The position numbers and the translations under genes were made by a program. Shown here piece by piece: positions 38,983 to 49,300 of a stretch of DNA of 64,000 nt. Position 1 is the stretch's first letter. Each line of letters begins with the position of its first letter. Below the pieces are notes generated by a model. It searched no databases and was not told the origin of the DNA. It saw only the letters and a program-made list of their open reading frames with translations. The stretch is from Planctomycetota bacterium (GTDB lineage: Bacteria; Planctomycetota; UBA1135; GCA-002686595), in NCBI GenBank assembly GCA_016872715.1, contig VGZD01000001.1, positions 58,578 through 122,577 on the forward strand. Reading direction: 5' to 3'.

Positions 38983-39813
38983 ATGGACCTCTCGACCCAC
39001 CCGCTCTGGGCGCTGTTCGGACTGCTGCTCGGGCCTGCGCTGTGCGCTGGTGGCGCGTGCCTGTGGAGCGCGCGGCGAGGACGGCACGGCGCCCTCGGGG
39101 TGCTCGGTGTCGTGCTCGGGTACCTCGCAGGGCACGCCTGGAGCCTCGGCGAGTGGCCGTCGCTGCCGCCGGCCACGTCCAGCGAGGCGCTGTGGTGGAC
39201 CGGCGCGATCGGCGGCCTGTGCGCGCTGGTGTCGCTGCGGCCGCGGCGGACTTGGATGGTGGCGGCGCTGGCGAGCGCGGGTGCGGCGGCGCTGCTCTTG
39301 CGCGCGCGGCTGGGCGACATGGGCGCGGGCGAACTCGCGCTGGAGCTCGGTGGCAGCGCGTTGGCGGCGGGGAGTGGTGTGCTCTCGCTCGAGCGCGTGG
39401 CCGAGCGCGCGCGCGGTGTCGAGGCGGTCGGCTTGTCCGCGCTGGTGGTGATCGCGACGCTCGCCTGCGTCGGTCTCACGGGTTCCTTTCTCTACGCGCA
39501 GTTTGGCGCCTCTCTCGCGGCGGTGCTCCTCGGCGCGTTCGTTGCGGGGACGCCTCCGCGCGGCGTGGATGTCTCCCGCGCGCTGGTGCCGATGGCGGTG
39601 GTGCAGGTGCTCGCTCTGTCGCTCGCGGCGAGCCACTTTTCGAGCCTGCCGAGTCCCGCTCGCCTGGCGCTCGCCTGCGCTCCCGCGTGCCTGTCGCTGA
39701 TCGGCGGCGCGGCGACGCGCTGGCGCGTGGCGGTGCTCGCCGTGCCGCTGGGCGTCGCGCTCGCGCTCGCCTGGCAGCAGCACGAGGCGAGCATGAGCTC
39801 GTCCTACCCCTAG
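38983..39813 (+). CDS. Polytopic membrane protein of unknown function
   Basis: A 276-residue protein from the ATG at 38983 with about eight hydrophobic helices (for example LWALFGLLLGPALCAGGA, VVIATLACVGL, LAVPLGVALALAW). No charged catalytic pattern or known family was recognised. It is divergent from the patatin gene. No function is proposed. Confidence 0.65.
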   Translation: MDLSTHPLWALFGLLLGPALCAGGACLWSARRGRHGALGVLGVVLGYLAGHAWSLGEWPSLPPATSSEALWWTGAIGGLCALVSLRPRRTWMVAALASAGAAALLLRARLGDMGAGELALELGGSALAAGSGVLSLERVAERARGVEAVGLSALVVIATLACVGLTGSFLYAQFGASLAAVLLGAFVAGTPPRGVDVSRALVPMAVVQVLALSLAASHFSSLPSPARLALACAPACLSLIGGAATRWRVAVLAVPLGVALALAWQQHEASMSSSYP

Positions 39814-40065
39814 CCTCGGAAGCCCGTGCGGTCGTGGCGAGCTCGGGCGCGCCGCACGCACGGTGCCGAGGCTGGGAAGGCGCGTATCGACACATCGCGT
39901 GCGCGCGCGGCCGCTCAGGCTGCGCGCAGCGAGCGGCCGAAGTCCGCAGCCCCGGGTCGATAGGGGCGCACGAGCCCCGGCCCCGGTTGATCACCTCGCG
40001 GAGATCGGGGACACTTCGACCCGTATCCCGCTCCACCCCCTTCACTCACTACAGAGCCCATCGCC

Positions 40066-40956
40066 ATGTCGTTTGAACAGCAGCTCACCAAGGTCGTCTC
40101 TCAGGATGGCTTTCTCGCCGCGCTCGACCAGTCCGGCGGCAGCACGCCCAAGGCGCTCAAGCTCTACGGCGTGCCCGAGAGCGCCTACTCGGGCGAAGAG
40201 GCGATGTACACCAAGGTGCACGAGATGCGCACGCGCATCGTGACCTCGCCGTCCTTCAACGGCGATCGCATCCTCGGCGCGATCCTGTTCGAGAACACCA
40301 TGGACCGCCAAGTGCGCGGCAAGGGCTCGGCCCAGTACCTGTGGGAAGAGAAGCGCGTCGTGCCGTTCCTGAAGGTCGACAAGGGCCTCGCGGCGGAGGC
40401 CGACGGCGTGCAGTTGATGAAGGACATGCCCGGGCTCGAGAAGCTGCTCGAGCGCGCCGCGAAGAACATGGTCTTCGGCACCAAGATGCGTTCGGTGATC
40501 AAGCAGGCCAACGAGGCGGGCATCGAGCAGGTCGTGGCCCAGCAGTTCGAGGTCGGCAAGCGCATCTGCGCGGCTGGGCTCGTGCCGATCATCGAGCCCG
40601 AGGTCGACATCGACTGCCCGGACAAGCTGGCCGCCGAGGACATGCTCGAGCAGGCGCTGTGCGCGCACTTGGACGAGCTCGGTTCCGACGCGACGGTGAT
40701 GCTCAAGCTGACCTTGCCGGAGATCGACGACTCCTACGCGCGCCTGATCGAGCATCCCAACGTGGCGCGCGTGGTGGCGCTCTCGGGCGGCTACTCGCGC
40801 GTGCGCAGCAACCAGAAGCTCGCCCGCAATCACGGCATGATCGCGAGCTTCAGCCGCGCGCTCACCGAGGGTCTCTCGGCCCAGCAGTCGGACGCCGAGT
40901 TCAACGCGGCCCTCGACGACGCGATCCAGTCGATCTTCGAGGCCTCGCGCACCTAG
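40066..40956 (+). CDS. fda: Fructose-bisphosphate aldolase class I
   Basis: A 296-residue protein from the ATG at 40066. It matches the short bacterial class I aldolases: [14 protein letters not shown] near the N-terminus, the Schiff-base Lys214 in VMLKLTLPE, and the phosphate-binding end VALSGGYSR. It splits fructose 1,6-bisphosphate to two triose phosphates without metal, in glycolysis and gluconeogenesis. The gene stands alone. Confidence 0.93.
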   Translation: MSFEQQLTKVVSQDGFLAALDQSGGSTPKALKLYGVPESAYSGEEAMYTKVHEMRTRIVTSPSFNGDRILGAILFENTMDRQVRGKGSAQYLWEEKRVVPFLKVDKGLAAEADGVQLMKDMPGLEKLLERAAKNMVFGTKMRSVIKQANEAGIEQVVAQQFEVGKRICAAGLVPIIEPEVDIDCPDKLAAEDMLEQALCAHLDELGSDATVMLKLTLPEIDDSYARLIEHPNVARVVALSGGYSRVRSNQKLARNHGMIASFSRALTEGLSAQQSDAEFNAALDDAIQSIFEASRT

Positions 40957-41226
40957 GCGTTGGCCATCTCGACCCCGAGGGCGGCCCGGCGCGCTGCGGT
41001 TGTCTCGTGACAAACGGGGAGGCACGTGCCGTGACGTGAAGTTGCCGCGCGGGGGGGGAACCGCCCCTCGGTCCAACCCGTCCTATGCTCTCCGGGCGCG
41101 TTCTGCGAAGCCCTCGCCGCCGGAAGCGTTCGCACATCGGCGCGTTGCGCTAGGCCGGGCCGTCGCCGAGACTCCGATCGCACCTCCACGCGCTCGTGTC
41201 CCCCCCCCCTCACCTGCCTGACCACC

Positions 41227-42510
41227 ATGCAGACCCAGCAGACCCCGGCTGAACTCGACCACGTGCTCCATCCCGAGCGGCGGCGGGCGAACAGGTCGGC
41301 GCCGATTTTCGTGCTCGGGAGCGTGCGCTCCGGCACGAGCGCCATGGGGTACGCGCTCACCCGCGGAGCTGGCATCCCGGGCCACAACGAAGGGCACGTC
41401 AGCACCCTGCTGCAGGCGATGCTCAACGCGGCCGACTTGGTGGCGAGCAACTTCCCCGGGAGCGGCGGCTGCTACCTGCTCGACCAGTTCGACACGCCCG
41501 CGCTGCGGACGCACGTGATCAACTACTTTCAGGCGTTCTTCGAGCAGCGCTACCCCGACGGACGCTGGTGCGACAAGTCGCCGAGCGACTTCGAGGGCGC
41601 TCCCGCGGTGCGCGTCGCGCCGCTCCTGCTCGAGATGTTCCCCAACGCGCGCTTCATCTACTGCCAGCGCCGCGGCATCGAGAACGTGCTCTCGCGCGTG
41701 ACGAAGTTCCCGCAGACGCCGTTCTGGTACCACTGCCGCAGCTGGGCGACCACGATCCTTGCGTGGCACGAGGTGCGTGCCCAGCTCGGCGACCGCTGGA
41801 TCGAGGTGCGACAGGAGCAGATGGCGCTCGAGCCCGAAAAGGTCTCCGACCAACTGGCGGCATTCCTCGGCCTGAGCGCCGAGCAGCGCGACGGCGTGCT
41901 GCGGACCTTCCTGAAGGACCGGCCGGAGCAGTCCCGGCCCGCGGACGAGGGACACGAGCTCAGCATGAAGGAGACGGGCTGGGATTCCCAGATGCAAGGC
42001 ATGTTCCTGAGCGAGTGCGCGACCGCGATGGCGCTCGCGGGCTACTCCATCGAGGCCAGCCAGCCGTCGGCCGAGCACGGGCTCCGGCTGTTCTGGTCGA
42101 CTTCCGCGGGCGCGCAGGGCTCTTCGCTCAAGGGGCTCCCACGCGAGGCCCACGTCGCCCGCAGTCGCGACGAGTTCACCCTCGGACCCAGCCTCGAGAG
42201 CACTCGCGGCGTCCTGCGCTACCACGACTTCCGACTGGCCGGTCGCCGACACTTCCGTTCGCGCGTGCTGCTCGAGGGGCCCGCGGACCTCGACGTCGAA
42301 TTCGGGATCGAGATCCACAACGGCGTCGGCCAGCGCATCCTGCACGCCAAGACCACCGCTCGTTCCCAGCAGGGGCCTGTCGCGCTCGAGTGCTCACTGC
42401 CCGCGGGCGACCTTGGAGTCTGCAGCGTGAACCTCTACACCGAGGTCATCCGAGGCCGTCCAGACGCCACCCACGCCGCGGTCTGGCGGACGCCCGCCTT
42501 CTACGTCTGA
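41227..42510 (+). CDS. Sulfotransferase family protein
   Basis: A 427-residue protein from the ATG at 41227. The PAPS 5'-phosphosulfate loop is IFVLGSVRSGTSAMGYAL. The catalytic region PDGRWCDKSPSDFEG and the 3'-phosphate-binding RFIYCQRRGIENVLS follow as in bacterial sulfotransferases. About 120 further residues form a predicted beta-sandwich C-terminal part not usual for the family. It probably adds sulfate to a glycan. The following gene is a glycosyltransferase on the same strand (61 bp), which supports a role in surface polysaccharide decoration. Confidence 0.85.
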   Translation: MQTQQTPAELDHVLHPERRRANRSAPIFVLGSVRSGTSAMGYALTRGAGIPGHNEGHVSTLLQAMLNAADLVASNFPGSGGCYLLDQFDTPALRTHVINYFQAFFEQRYPDGRWCDKSPSDFEGAPAVRVAPLLLEMFPNARFIYCQRRGIENVLSRVTKFPQTPFWYHCRSWATTILAWHEVRAQLGDRWIEVRQEQMALEPEKVSDQLAAFLGLSAEQRDGVLRTFLKDRPEQSRPADEGHELSMKETGWDSQMQGMFLSECATAMALAGYSIEASQPSAEHGLRLFWSTSAGAQGSSLKGLPREAHVARSRDEFTLGPSLESTRGVLRYHDFRLAGRRHFRSRVLLEGPADLDVEFGIEIHNGVGQRILHAKTTARSQQGPVALECSLPAGDLGVCSVNLYTEVIRGRPDATHAAVWRTPAFYV

Positions 42511-42571
42511 GCGAGTCCTGCCGTACGCTGTCGCGCGACGAGCGCTCGAGCCTCCTCACTCCGACCCTTTC

Positions 42572-44086
42572 ATGCGCATCCTCCACGTCACCAACGAGTT
42601 CTCGCCCCACGGCCACGGCGGTGTGGCCGAGCATGTGTGGGCCATCGCGCGCGCGCAGTCGCAGCGCCACGACGTCGCGATCTTCACGCGCTTCGGCGAT
42701 CCGTCGCTGCCGGATGGCCACGTGTACACCGAGCGCCGCGGCCGCGTGACGATCCGCTTCTTCAACCGCGGTGCGCTCGAGTGGACGCCGTTCGAGCGCT
42801 CCTACGTGCACCACGATGTCGAGGCCGAGTTCAAGCTGTTCTTGGGCGAGCTGCGCTCCGACGTCGTGCACTTCCACGATCTCGAGACGCTCGGCATCGG
42901 CCTGCTCGAGATCGTGCGCTCGCTCAACATCAAGTCGGTGATGACGGCGCGCGACTTCTGGCCGATGTGCCCGCTCAAGCACCGCGTGTGCCGCACGGAT
43001 GGCAGCACGTGCGACACGATCGACCTCGCGAAGTGCGGACCGTGCCTGCACGGCGAGCACTGGAATGAGCTGCGCGACGCGGAGGTCGCGGAGCACGAGG
43101 CGCGCCGCCCCGCTCCGCCGGAGACGTTCTCGCAGTCGTGGAAGCGGCTCTACCGGCAACGCTACGACGCCACGCGCGGCGTCAAGGGCCGTCGTCCGTT
43201 GGCGGCGGTTCACGCGACGCGCACCGCGCTGCGCGAAGCGAAGTGGAAGGCGCAGGAGCAGTTCCACGAGCAGTTCGGCGACTCGATCGAGCGCCGCATG
43301 GATCGCTTCACGCGCCGCATGCGCGACCTCGACCTCCTGCTCGCGCCCAGCGAGTTCGTCCGCGACCAGTACATCGCCCGTTTCGGCCTCTCGCCCGCGA
43401 AGGCGCTGTTCAGCGCCGCGAGCATCGACGTCGGTGCCGTGCGCGTCGCCGCGCGCACGCCTTCCAAGTCGTTGCGCGTCGGCTTCTGCGGCAGCGCGTC
43501 GCGCGCCGACGGCCTGCGCGTGCTCGTCGATGCTTTCCTCGAGGCCGCCGAGCAGTCGCAAGTGCTCGAGCTGCACGTGCACGTCCGCTGCGCGGACGTC
43601 GATCGAGGCGAGCTCGAAGCCCTGCGCGAGCGCGTGCTCGCAAGCCCCGTGGCCGTGCGCGTGCACTGGCACGAGGACTACGAGTTCGGCCGGTTCGACG
43701 CGGCCTGTGCAGCGCTCGACCTGCTGGTCGTGCCCACGCTCGGGCTGGGCAACCCGTCCTTCGAGCTCGAGCGCGCGAGCTTGCACGGACTTCCCGTGCT
43801 GGCCTCGGACAGCGCTGGAAACGCCGAGTTCTGCGGGGCGCACCGGATCGGGCGGACCTTCGCCCGCGGCGCTGCCCACGAGCTCGCCACGGAGCTGCTC
43901 TCGCTCGCGATCGATCCGGCGGCGCTCGCGGCGCTCGCGAGCGAGCCTCCGGCGATCAAGTCGCCCGAGTACGAGGGCGCGCTGCTGGCGCTGACGTACC
44001 ACCAACTCCTCTACGGCACGTTTCAGGCGCCGACCGCGGCCGAACAGGCGGCCGCGCGCTCGGGCGAGCCCGAGCCGCAGGCCTGA
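42572..44086 (+). CDS. Glycosyltransferase, GT4-like
   Basis: A 504-residue protein from the ATG at 42572. The N-terminal Rossmann domain begins MRILHVTNEFSPHGHGGVAEH, typical of GT4. The C-terminal domain shows RVGFCGSASRADGLRVLVDAF and the donor-binding region near LGNPSFELERASLHGLPVLAS. The middle region contains cysteine-rich CPLKHRVC, TDGSTC and KCGPC segments, which could bind a metal. The donor sugar is not predictable. It follows the sulfotransferase and ends head-on against the next glycosyltransferase gene. Confidence 0.85.
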   Translation: MRILHVTNEFSPHGHGGVAEHVWAIARAQSQRHDVAIFTRFGDPSLPDGHVYTERRGRVTIRFFNRGALEWTPFERSYVHHDVEAEFKLFLGELRSDVVHFHDLETLGIGLLEIVRSLNIKSVMTARDFWPMCPLKHRVCRTDGSTCDTIDLAKCGPCLHGEHWNELRDAEVAEHEARRPAPPETFSQSWKRLYRQRYDATRGVKGRRPLAAVHATRTALREAKWKAQEQFHEQFGDSIERRMDRFTRRMRDLDLLLAPSEFVRDQYIARFGLSPAKALFSAASIDVGAVRVAARTPSKSLRVGFCGSASRADGLRVLVDAFLEAAEQSQVLELHVHVRCADVDRGELEALRERVLASPVAVRVHWHEDYEFGRFDAACAALDLLVVPTLGLGNPSFELERASLHGLPVLASDSAGNAEFCGAHRIGRTFARGAAHELATELLSLAIDPAALAALASEPPAIKSPEYEGALLALTYHQLLYGTFQAPTAAEQAAARSGEPEPQA

Positions 44087-46150
44087 TCAGGCGCCGCGCG
44101 TCGCGGCCGACTGCGTCGGCGTCGGAAACGTCGCGTCGGAGTTGTGGAAGGTGTGGCAGCGCTCGCGCGTGAGCAGGCAAGCGTGCCAGGCATCGTGCTT
44201 GACCAGGGACCAGCGCAGCATGAGCTCGCCCTCGAGCCCGCGATTGGCCACCTCGCCCACCAGGCGCGTCGAGGGTCCCTTGCGCAGTTCGAGCATGCGC
44301 TGGAGCTCCTCGCGCACGATGCTGCCCGTGTTGACGAAGCCGTGGTTCGCGATGGCGTAGGCCTTTGCGCGCGCCTTGATCGCATCGAGCTCCTGCGGCT
44401 TGCGCGCCCGGGTCTCGACCAGCCAACGCAGGGCCGACTCGATGTCGGCCACGTCCTCGGGCTCGACCAGCTTGCCGCGCACGCCGTCGAGCACGACCTC
44501 GGGAATGCCGTGCACGCGCGAGGAGATCACGAACGTCTCGAGTAGCATCGACTCGATGTTGACGAGCGGCGAACACTCGTTCGTCGAAACGAGCACCTGA
44601 CAGTCGGCCGCGACCATGATCGGGAAGCCGCTCGGGCGCGGGCCGGTGATGTGGACCTGCGCGGCGAACTCCGGCTCGATCGCGGCGAGGATCTCGGAGT
44701 GGAAGCTCTTGGGCCCGAGGTTGTCCGGGTCGAGGCGTCCGACGAGTGCGAGATGATGCTTGCCGCGCTCCGCTTCGGGGAGCGAGCGCAGGAGGTTTTG
44801 GAAGGCCTCGACGAGGCGCTTTTGGTTCTTGCGGCGCTCGAGGCTGCCGACGCAGGCGAACAGCACGCCGTCGTCGGGAATCTCGAACTCCGCGCGCAGT
44901 TCCGCGCGCTCGGCGCGCAGGCGTTCGCCCTCGCGCAGGATCGCGTCGACGTCGAAGCCGTAGGGCACCATGCCCACACGGCCCTCGATCGGCGGGCAGA
45001 AGAGCTCGATCTGGCGCACCGTGTCGTGAGACGCGGTGAGCACGCGATCGGAGCTGTGCAGCGCGTAGCGATGGAACGCTTCGAGCGCGCTCTGGCTGAA
45101 CAGGTGGCCGTCGCGCTTTGCCACGTTGATCCCGTCGTGGAACCACCACACCACCGGAATGCCCTTCCAGCGCAGCAGCGGCGCATGGGCGTACACCGGC
45201 GAGGCGTTCAGGAACACGATTTCCGGATCGATGGCATCGTAGGCGGCGAGGATCTCGCCGTAGTGGGGGAAGTCGTCTTGGAAGTGCGCCTTTCGGAAGC
45301 GCTCCACGCCGACCTCCTCGACGAACAGCTCTTCCATCGGGCCATCGCCGATGCCGAGCACCCAGGGTTCGAAGCTCGTGCCGAGCTCGCGCATGCCGCG
45401 CAGCGCCCACAGCATGGCCGTCGGTGCGCCGGTCTTGGAGAGCTCGTGGGAAACGAAAAGAACGCGCGGCTTGCGCCCGGGATTGGCGAGCGTGGGACGC
45501 GTGCGCGTCGACTTGAACTCGGCCCCTGGCATGCGGAAGCAGCGCTGCCAGTTGCGTTCCTGCACCGTGAGCGCCTCGGCCTCGATGTCGCCGCTCGCGA
45601 TCGTCCGCCACAGCTCGAGCTCGGCGCACACCTGCCAGAAGGTCGACACGCCCCACGGCGGCTGTGACGTGGTGTCGAGGATCTTGTCCGCGAGCATGAG
45701 CACGTGGTGTAGATCGACCGAGGCGAGATCGCCGGCGATGTAGCTCGTCGTCCACGCGTGGTTCTCGTCCGTCGCAACGCGCAAGGGGCGATCGACGCCG
45801 AGGCCGAGCACGAGGTGCGCATGAAACGGTGCCGCGACGCGCGGATCGCGCCAGTCGCCGAGTCGAGCGCCCGCGAGGTCCTCGCGGCGCAGCGCGAGGA
45901 TCACGCGCAGCCCGAGCAGGCGCGCTCCCAACACGGCCTCGGGGCACACGAGTCCGGCGAACAGCACCACGCGCGTTCCGAGCTCGATGAGCTCGCGCAG
46001 TACGGGCTCGGCCGCCGAGCCGGGGTCGATCTGGAGCGCGCGGAACGGGTGGCCGTGGGGCGGCGTCGCGTGCCAGCGCTCGAGGTCGCGTCGGGACAGC
46101 AGCGGCGGGAGGTCTCCCGCGAGGACGAACGTGTTGTTCTGGGGGGCCAT
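44087..46150 (-). CDS. Large glycosyltransferase with N-terminal extension, GT4-like
   Basis: A 687-residue protein from the ATG at 46150. About 230 N-terminal residues show no recognised domain. From PRVLFVSHELSKTGAPTAML it is a GT4 enzyme with FACVGSLERRKNQKRLVEAF and the nucleotide-sugar part VLVSTNECSPLVNIESMLLE. It is convergent and directly abutting the preceding gene (stop to stop without a gap). With the sulfotransferase it forms a small cluster for a surface glycan. Confidence 0.85.
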   Translation of the reverse strand: MAPQNNTFVLAGDLPPLLSRRDLERWHATPPHGHPFRALQIDPGSAAEPVLRELIELGTRVVLFAGLVCPEAVLGARLLGLRVILALRREDLAGARLGDWRDPRVAAPFHAHLVLGLGVDRPLRVATDENHAWTTSYIAGDLASVDLHHVLMLADKILDTTSQPPWGVSTFWQVCAELELWRTIASGDIEAEALTVQERNWQRCFRMPGAEFKSTRTRPTLANPGRKPRVLFVSHELSKTGAPTAMLWALRGMRELGTSFEPWVLGIGDGPMEELFVEEVGVERFRKAHFQDDFPHYGEILAAYDAIDPEIVFLNASPVYAHAPLLRWKGIPVVWWFHDGINVAKRDGHLFSQSALEAFHRYALHSSDRVLTASHDTVRQIELFCPPIEGRVGMVPYGFDVDAILREGERLRAERAELRAEFEIPDDGVLFACVGSLERRKNQKRLVEAFQNLLRSLPEAERGKHHLALVGRLDPDNLGPKSFHSEILAAIEPEFAAQVHITGPRPSGFPIMVAADCQVLVSTNECSPLVNIESMLLETFVISSRVHGIPEVVLDGVRGKLVEPEDVADIESALRWLVETRARKPQELDAIKARAKAYAIANHGFVNTGSIVREELQRMLELRKGPSTRLVGEVANRGLEGELMLRWSLVKHDAWHACLLTRERCHTFHNSDATFPTPTQSAATRGA

Positions 46151-46335
46151 GGAGCTCGTGGGCGACCGATGGGGGGCGCGCGAAGCGGTCTTCTTCGGCC
46201 AGCGCGGGCTCGGTTCCTTGAAGGGCGCGGGTGGCCGCGCGCGCCAAGCGTGATCCGCTCTGGTTCGACGCGTGAGATTCTAGCGTGCTTTCGCCCGATG
46301 CTCGGGCTCGCCCTCCTGATGAGGGAGGGGCAAGC

Positions 46336-46373
46336 GCGCGACGCCGCCCGGGGTTGCCCGGACGGCGTCGCGC
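46336..46373 (-). terminator. Hairpin after the peroxidase-beta-helix gene
   Basis: An inverted repeat with 11-bp outer arms (46336-46346 and 46363-46373) and a 4-bp inner stem. The position between the two stems is T-G in minus-strand RNA but C-A on the plus strand, pointing to minus-strand use. No T-run is present. Confidence 0.6.
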
Positions 46374-46398
46374 AGCAAGCTTGGGCTCTGGGAGCCTC

Positions 46399-49300
46399 TC
46401 AGTTGCCCACGATCTCGTGCGCACCCATGTCGGCGCGCGAGCCGTCGTCGTCCACGCTACCCACATCGCCACCGTCTTGCGCGGGCGAGCCGCTCTGGAC
46501 GTTGTGGTTGCCGGTCGCGGCGTCGACGAACAGCGGATCCGCGCGCAGGTAGGTCTGCGATTCGAAGCCGCCCCAGTCGACGATCGAGTAGTTGACCGAA
46601 CCGGGCAACGCCGACTGGAGGTTGGAGGCCACGGCGTCGCCGATGCCCGAACCCCAGACGATGCTGCTCACGATCGAGATGCTCATCGAGTTCATCAGGT
46701 AGAGTTGAGTGCCCGAGTTCGTCGCCACCGTCGCGTGCACGAGGTCGAGCACGCCGCCGTCCACGAACAGGCCGCCCACGCCGCCATTCTGGACGTCGTT
46801 GTTGGCCACCTTGAGGCCTCGGGCGATCAAGTTGGCGGAGTTGATCACGAGCATGCCGCCGACCTGCTGGTTGGCCGAGTTGAAGCTCACCGACAGGTTG
46901 TGGATGTTCGCGCTGCCGCCGTTCACGAACAGACCGCCCGCGCGCTGGCCAGCGCTGTTGCGCAGGATCAGGCCGCCGTCGATCGCGAGCTGCGCGGAGT
47001 TCATCACGAGCACGCCGCCACCGTCGCCATGGGCGCTGTTGTCCCACACGATCGAGTTCGTGAGCGACAGGCTGCCGCCGTCGATCAACACGCCGCCACC
47101 TTGCTGCTGCGCGACGTTGCGCTCGACCACGGCATCGACCACCTGCAGGTGCGAACTGTTGCGCACGTAGATGCCGCCGCCCTGCTGGCCCTGACTGTCG
47201 GAGAGCACGCAGCCATCGACCAGCACGCTCGTGCTGTCGGAGACGAACAGCGCTCCGGCCTGCGAGTTCTGGCCACCGCCGTGGATCAGGTTGAGACCGC
47301 GCAGCACCGTTCCGTGGGTCGCGGCCCCGAAGACCGTCACGCACGGACCGGCCATGCCGCCGTCGATCGTCGCACCCCAGCCGTCGATCGTCACGTCGCG
47401 ACCCTGCACGAGCACGTTCTCGTGGTACGTGCCCGGAGCGACGTGGATCACGGCGCCTTCCTCCGCGCAGGCGAGAGCATCGTTCACGCGCAGGTAGGGG
47501 GCCGCGATGCTGCCATTGGGGTGCGCGGCGGAAGAGGCCACATCGACGTAGAGCTGGTTGTCGACCGAAGTCGTGTCGAGGACTTGGATCGTCACGTCCG
47601 CGACCGCCAGACCGTCGTAGCGCAAGTCCGTGCTGTGCGCGTTCGACGTCACGAGGGTCACCGTCGTCGTGCCATCGAACTCGCCATCCCTCACGCCCTT
47701 GATCTTGATCGCGTGCGGGTGGAACCAGTCGCTTCTCGTGAACACCAACTGCGAGGGTTCGATCTCGATCTCGCTCGAGTCGCTGACCGAGATGTCGATC
47801 GTGACCGTGTCCGTCGGCCGGTTCGTCAAGTAGATGCGGACTGCGCCCTCCGAGTCGGAGATCTTCGCCAGCGGGCCGCAGCCGTGCACGACCTCCTCTT
47901 CGACGCGCACCACGGGGTCGTGCACCACGTTGATGCCACCGGCGAGCATGTCGGCGAAGCCGCGGAACGCCGGACCACCGGCCGCACCCGTCTGGGGCAG
48001 CTCGTTGATCGTCGGCACCGCCTCGCCGAGGTCGTTGTCGACCACGAACAACTCGTTGCCGTCGTAGCCGTCCTTCAGCGGGAGCGACGGCGTGCAGAAC
48101 ACGCCCGAGCGCGTTGCCACGCGCGGGTCGAGCAGCGCGTCGCGGAGGAACGCCACCAGCGCCGCCTGCTTCGCGGGCTTGTTGCGGAGCGAGCCGACGC
48201 CGTCCACGTCCTCGTCGAGGTCCTGAGCATTGACTTCCGCGAAGTCCGAGCCTCGAGAATAGAACTGGATCACTTGCTCCAGCGTGCCGGCCCCCCCGTT
48301 GTGGAAGTACGGGCCGGTCAGAGCGACGTTGCGCAGCGACGGCGTCTTGAACGTGCCGTTGACGATGGCGTACTCGCTCCCGCTCACGCCGCCCGGAGGC
48401 GCCCACTGGGCCACCGTCGGGTCACCGGCCTGCAGGCGCTTGGAGATCGAGAGCGGCCCGAAGGGACCGTTCGCGCCGCCGCCGATGTCCTCGTACGAGG
48501 GGCGCACGCCGAGGTTGTAGTAGCCGACATCGTAGATGCCGTCCGGCGCCGCCGTGCCCATGTCGAGCGCGCCGATCTGTGTGCCGTTCACGAGCACGGG
48601 GTAGAGGCCCGCCGGGAGTGAGGGGTTGTTGCCCCACTCCATGAAGACCGTGAGGTTGACGTAGCACAGCCCAGAGGGGAGTCGCTGGCCGAGCGACTCG
48701 ACCGTCACTGCCGACTCGAAGGCGATTTCGAGCTGGTCCCCGCCCGGGATGATCGGAGCGGCGGGACCGGGCTGCAGGTTGACCTCGAGCTCCTCGGTGA
48801 CGCAGTTCTGAATCGAACCCGGGACGGTGCCGAACGCGACCACCGATCCGCCGGGCGTGAGGATCTGGATTTGCCCGCCGCGCGGGTCGAACGACAGAAC
48901 GTTGCGCGAGAAATCTGGGAACGTGGTGAAGGCGAGCTGGTCGAAGGCCTGCGAGCCGACGGTCGCCATGTGCTCGACCAGGCCTTCGTGCTCGACTTGC
49001 GACCACGTCGCGCCCGCGAACTCGGAACCGGAGTGGCACGCCAGGCAGGCTGCACCACCGGAGGTGAAGATCTTCAGACCCTCCTTCTCCTCGGGCGTCA
49101 TCGCCGTCTCGTCGCCCGCGGCGTAGCGGTCGAAGGGCGCCTGATCGGACACGAGCTGCGACTCGTAGCACAGGATCGCGATGCCCCAGTAGAGCGAGAA
49201 GTTCTGCTCCATTTGGGTGAAGCCGCCGACGTTGCCCGTGCCGTCGTGCCAACGATCGTGGAACGCGGCATCGATCAGGTCCGCGTACGTGGTCGTGCCT

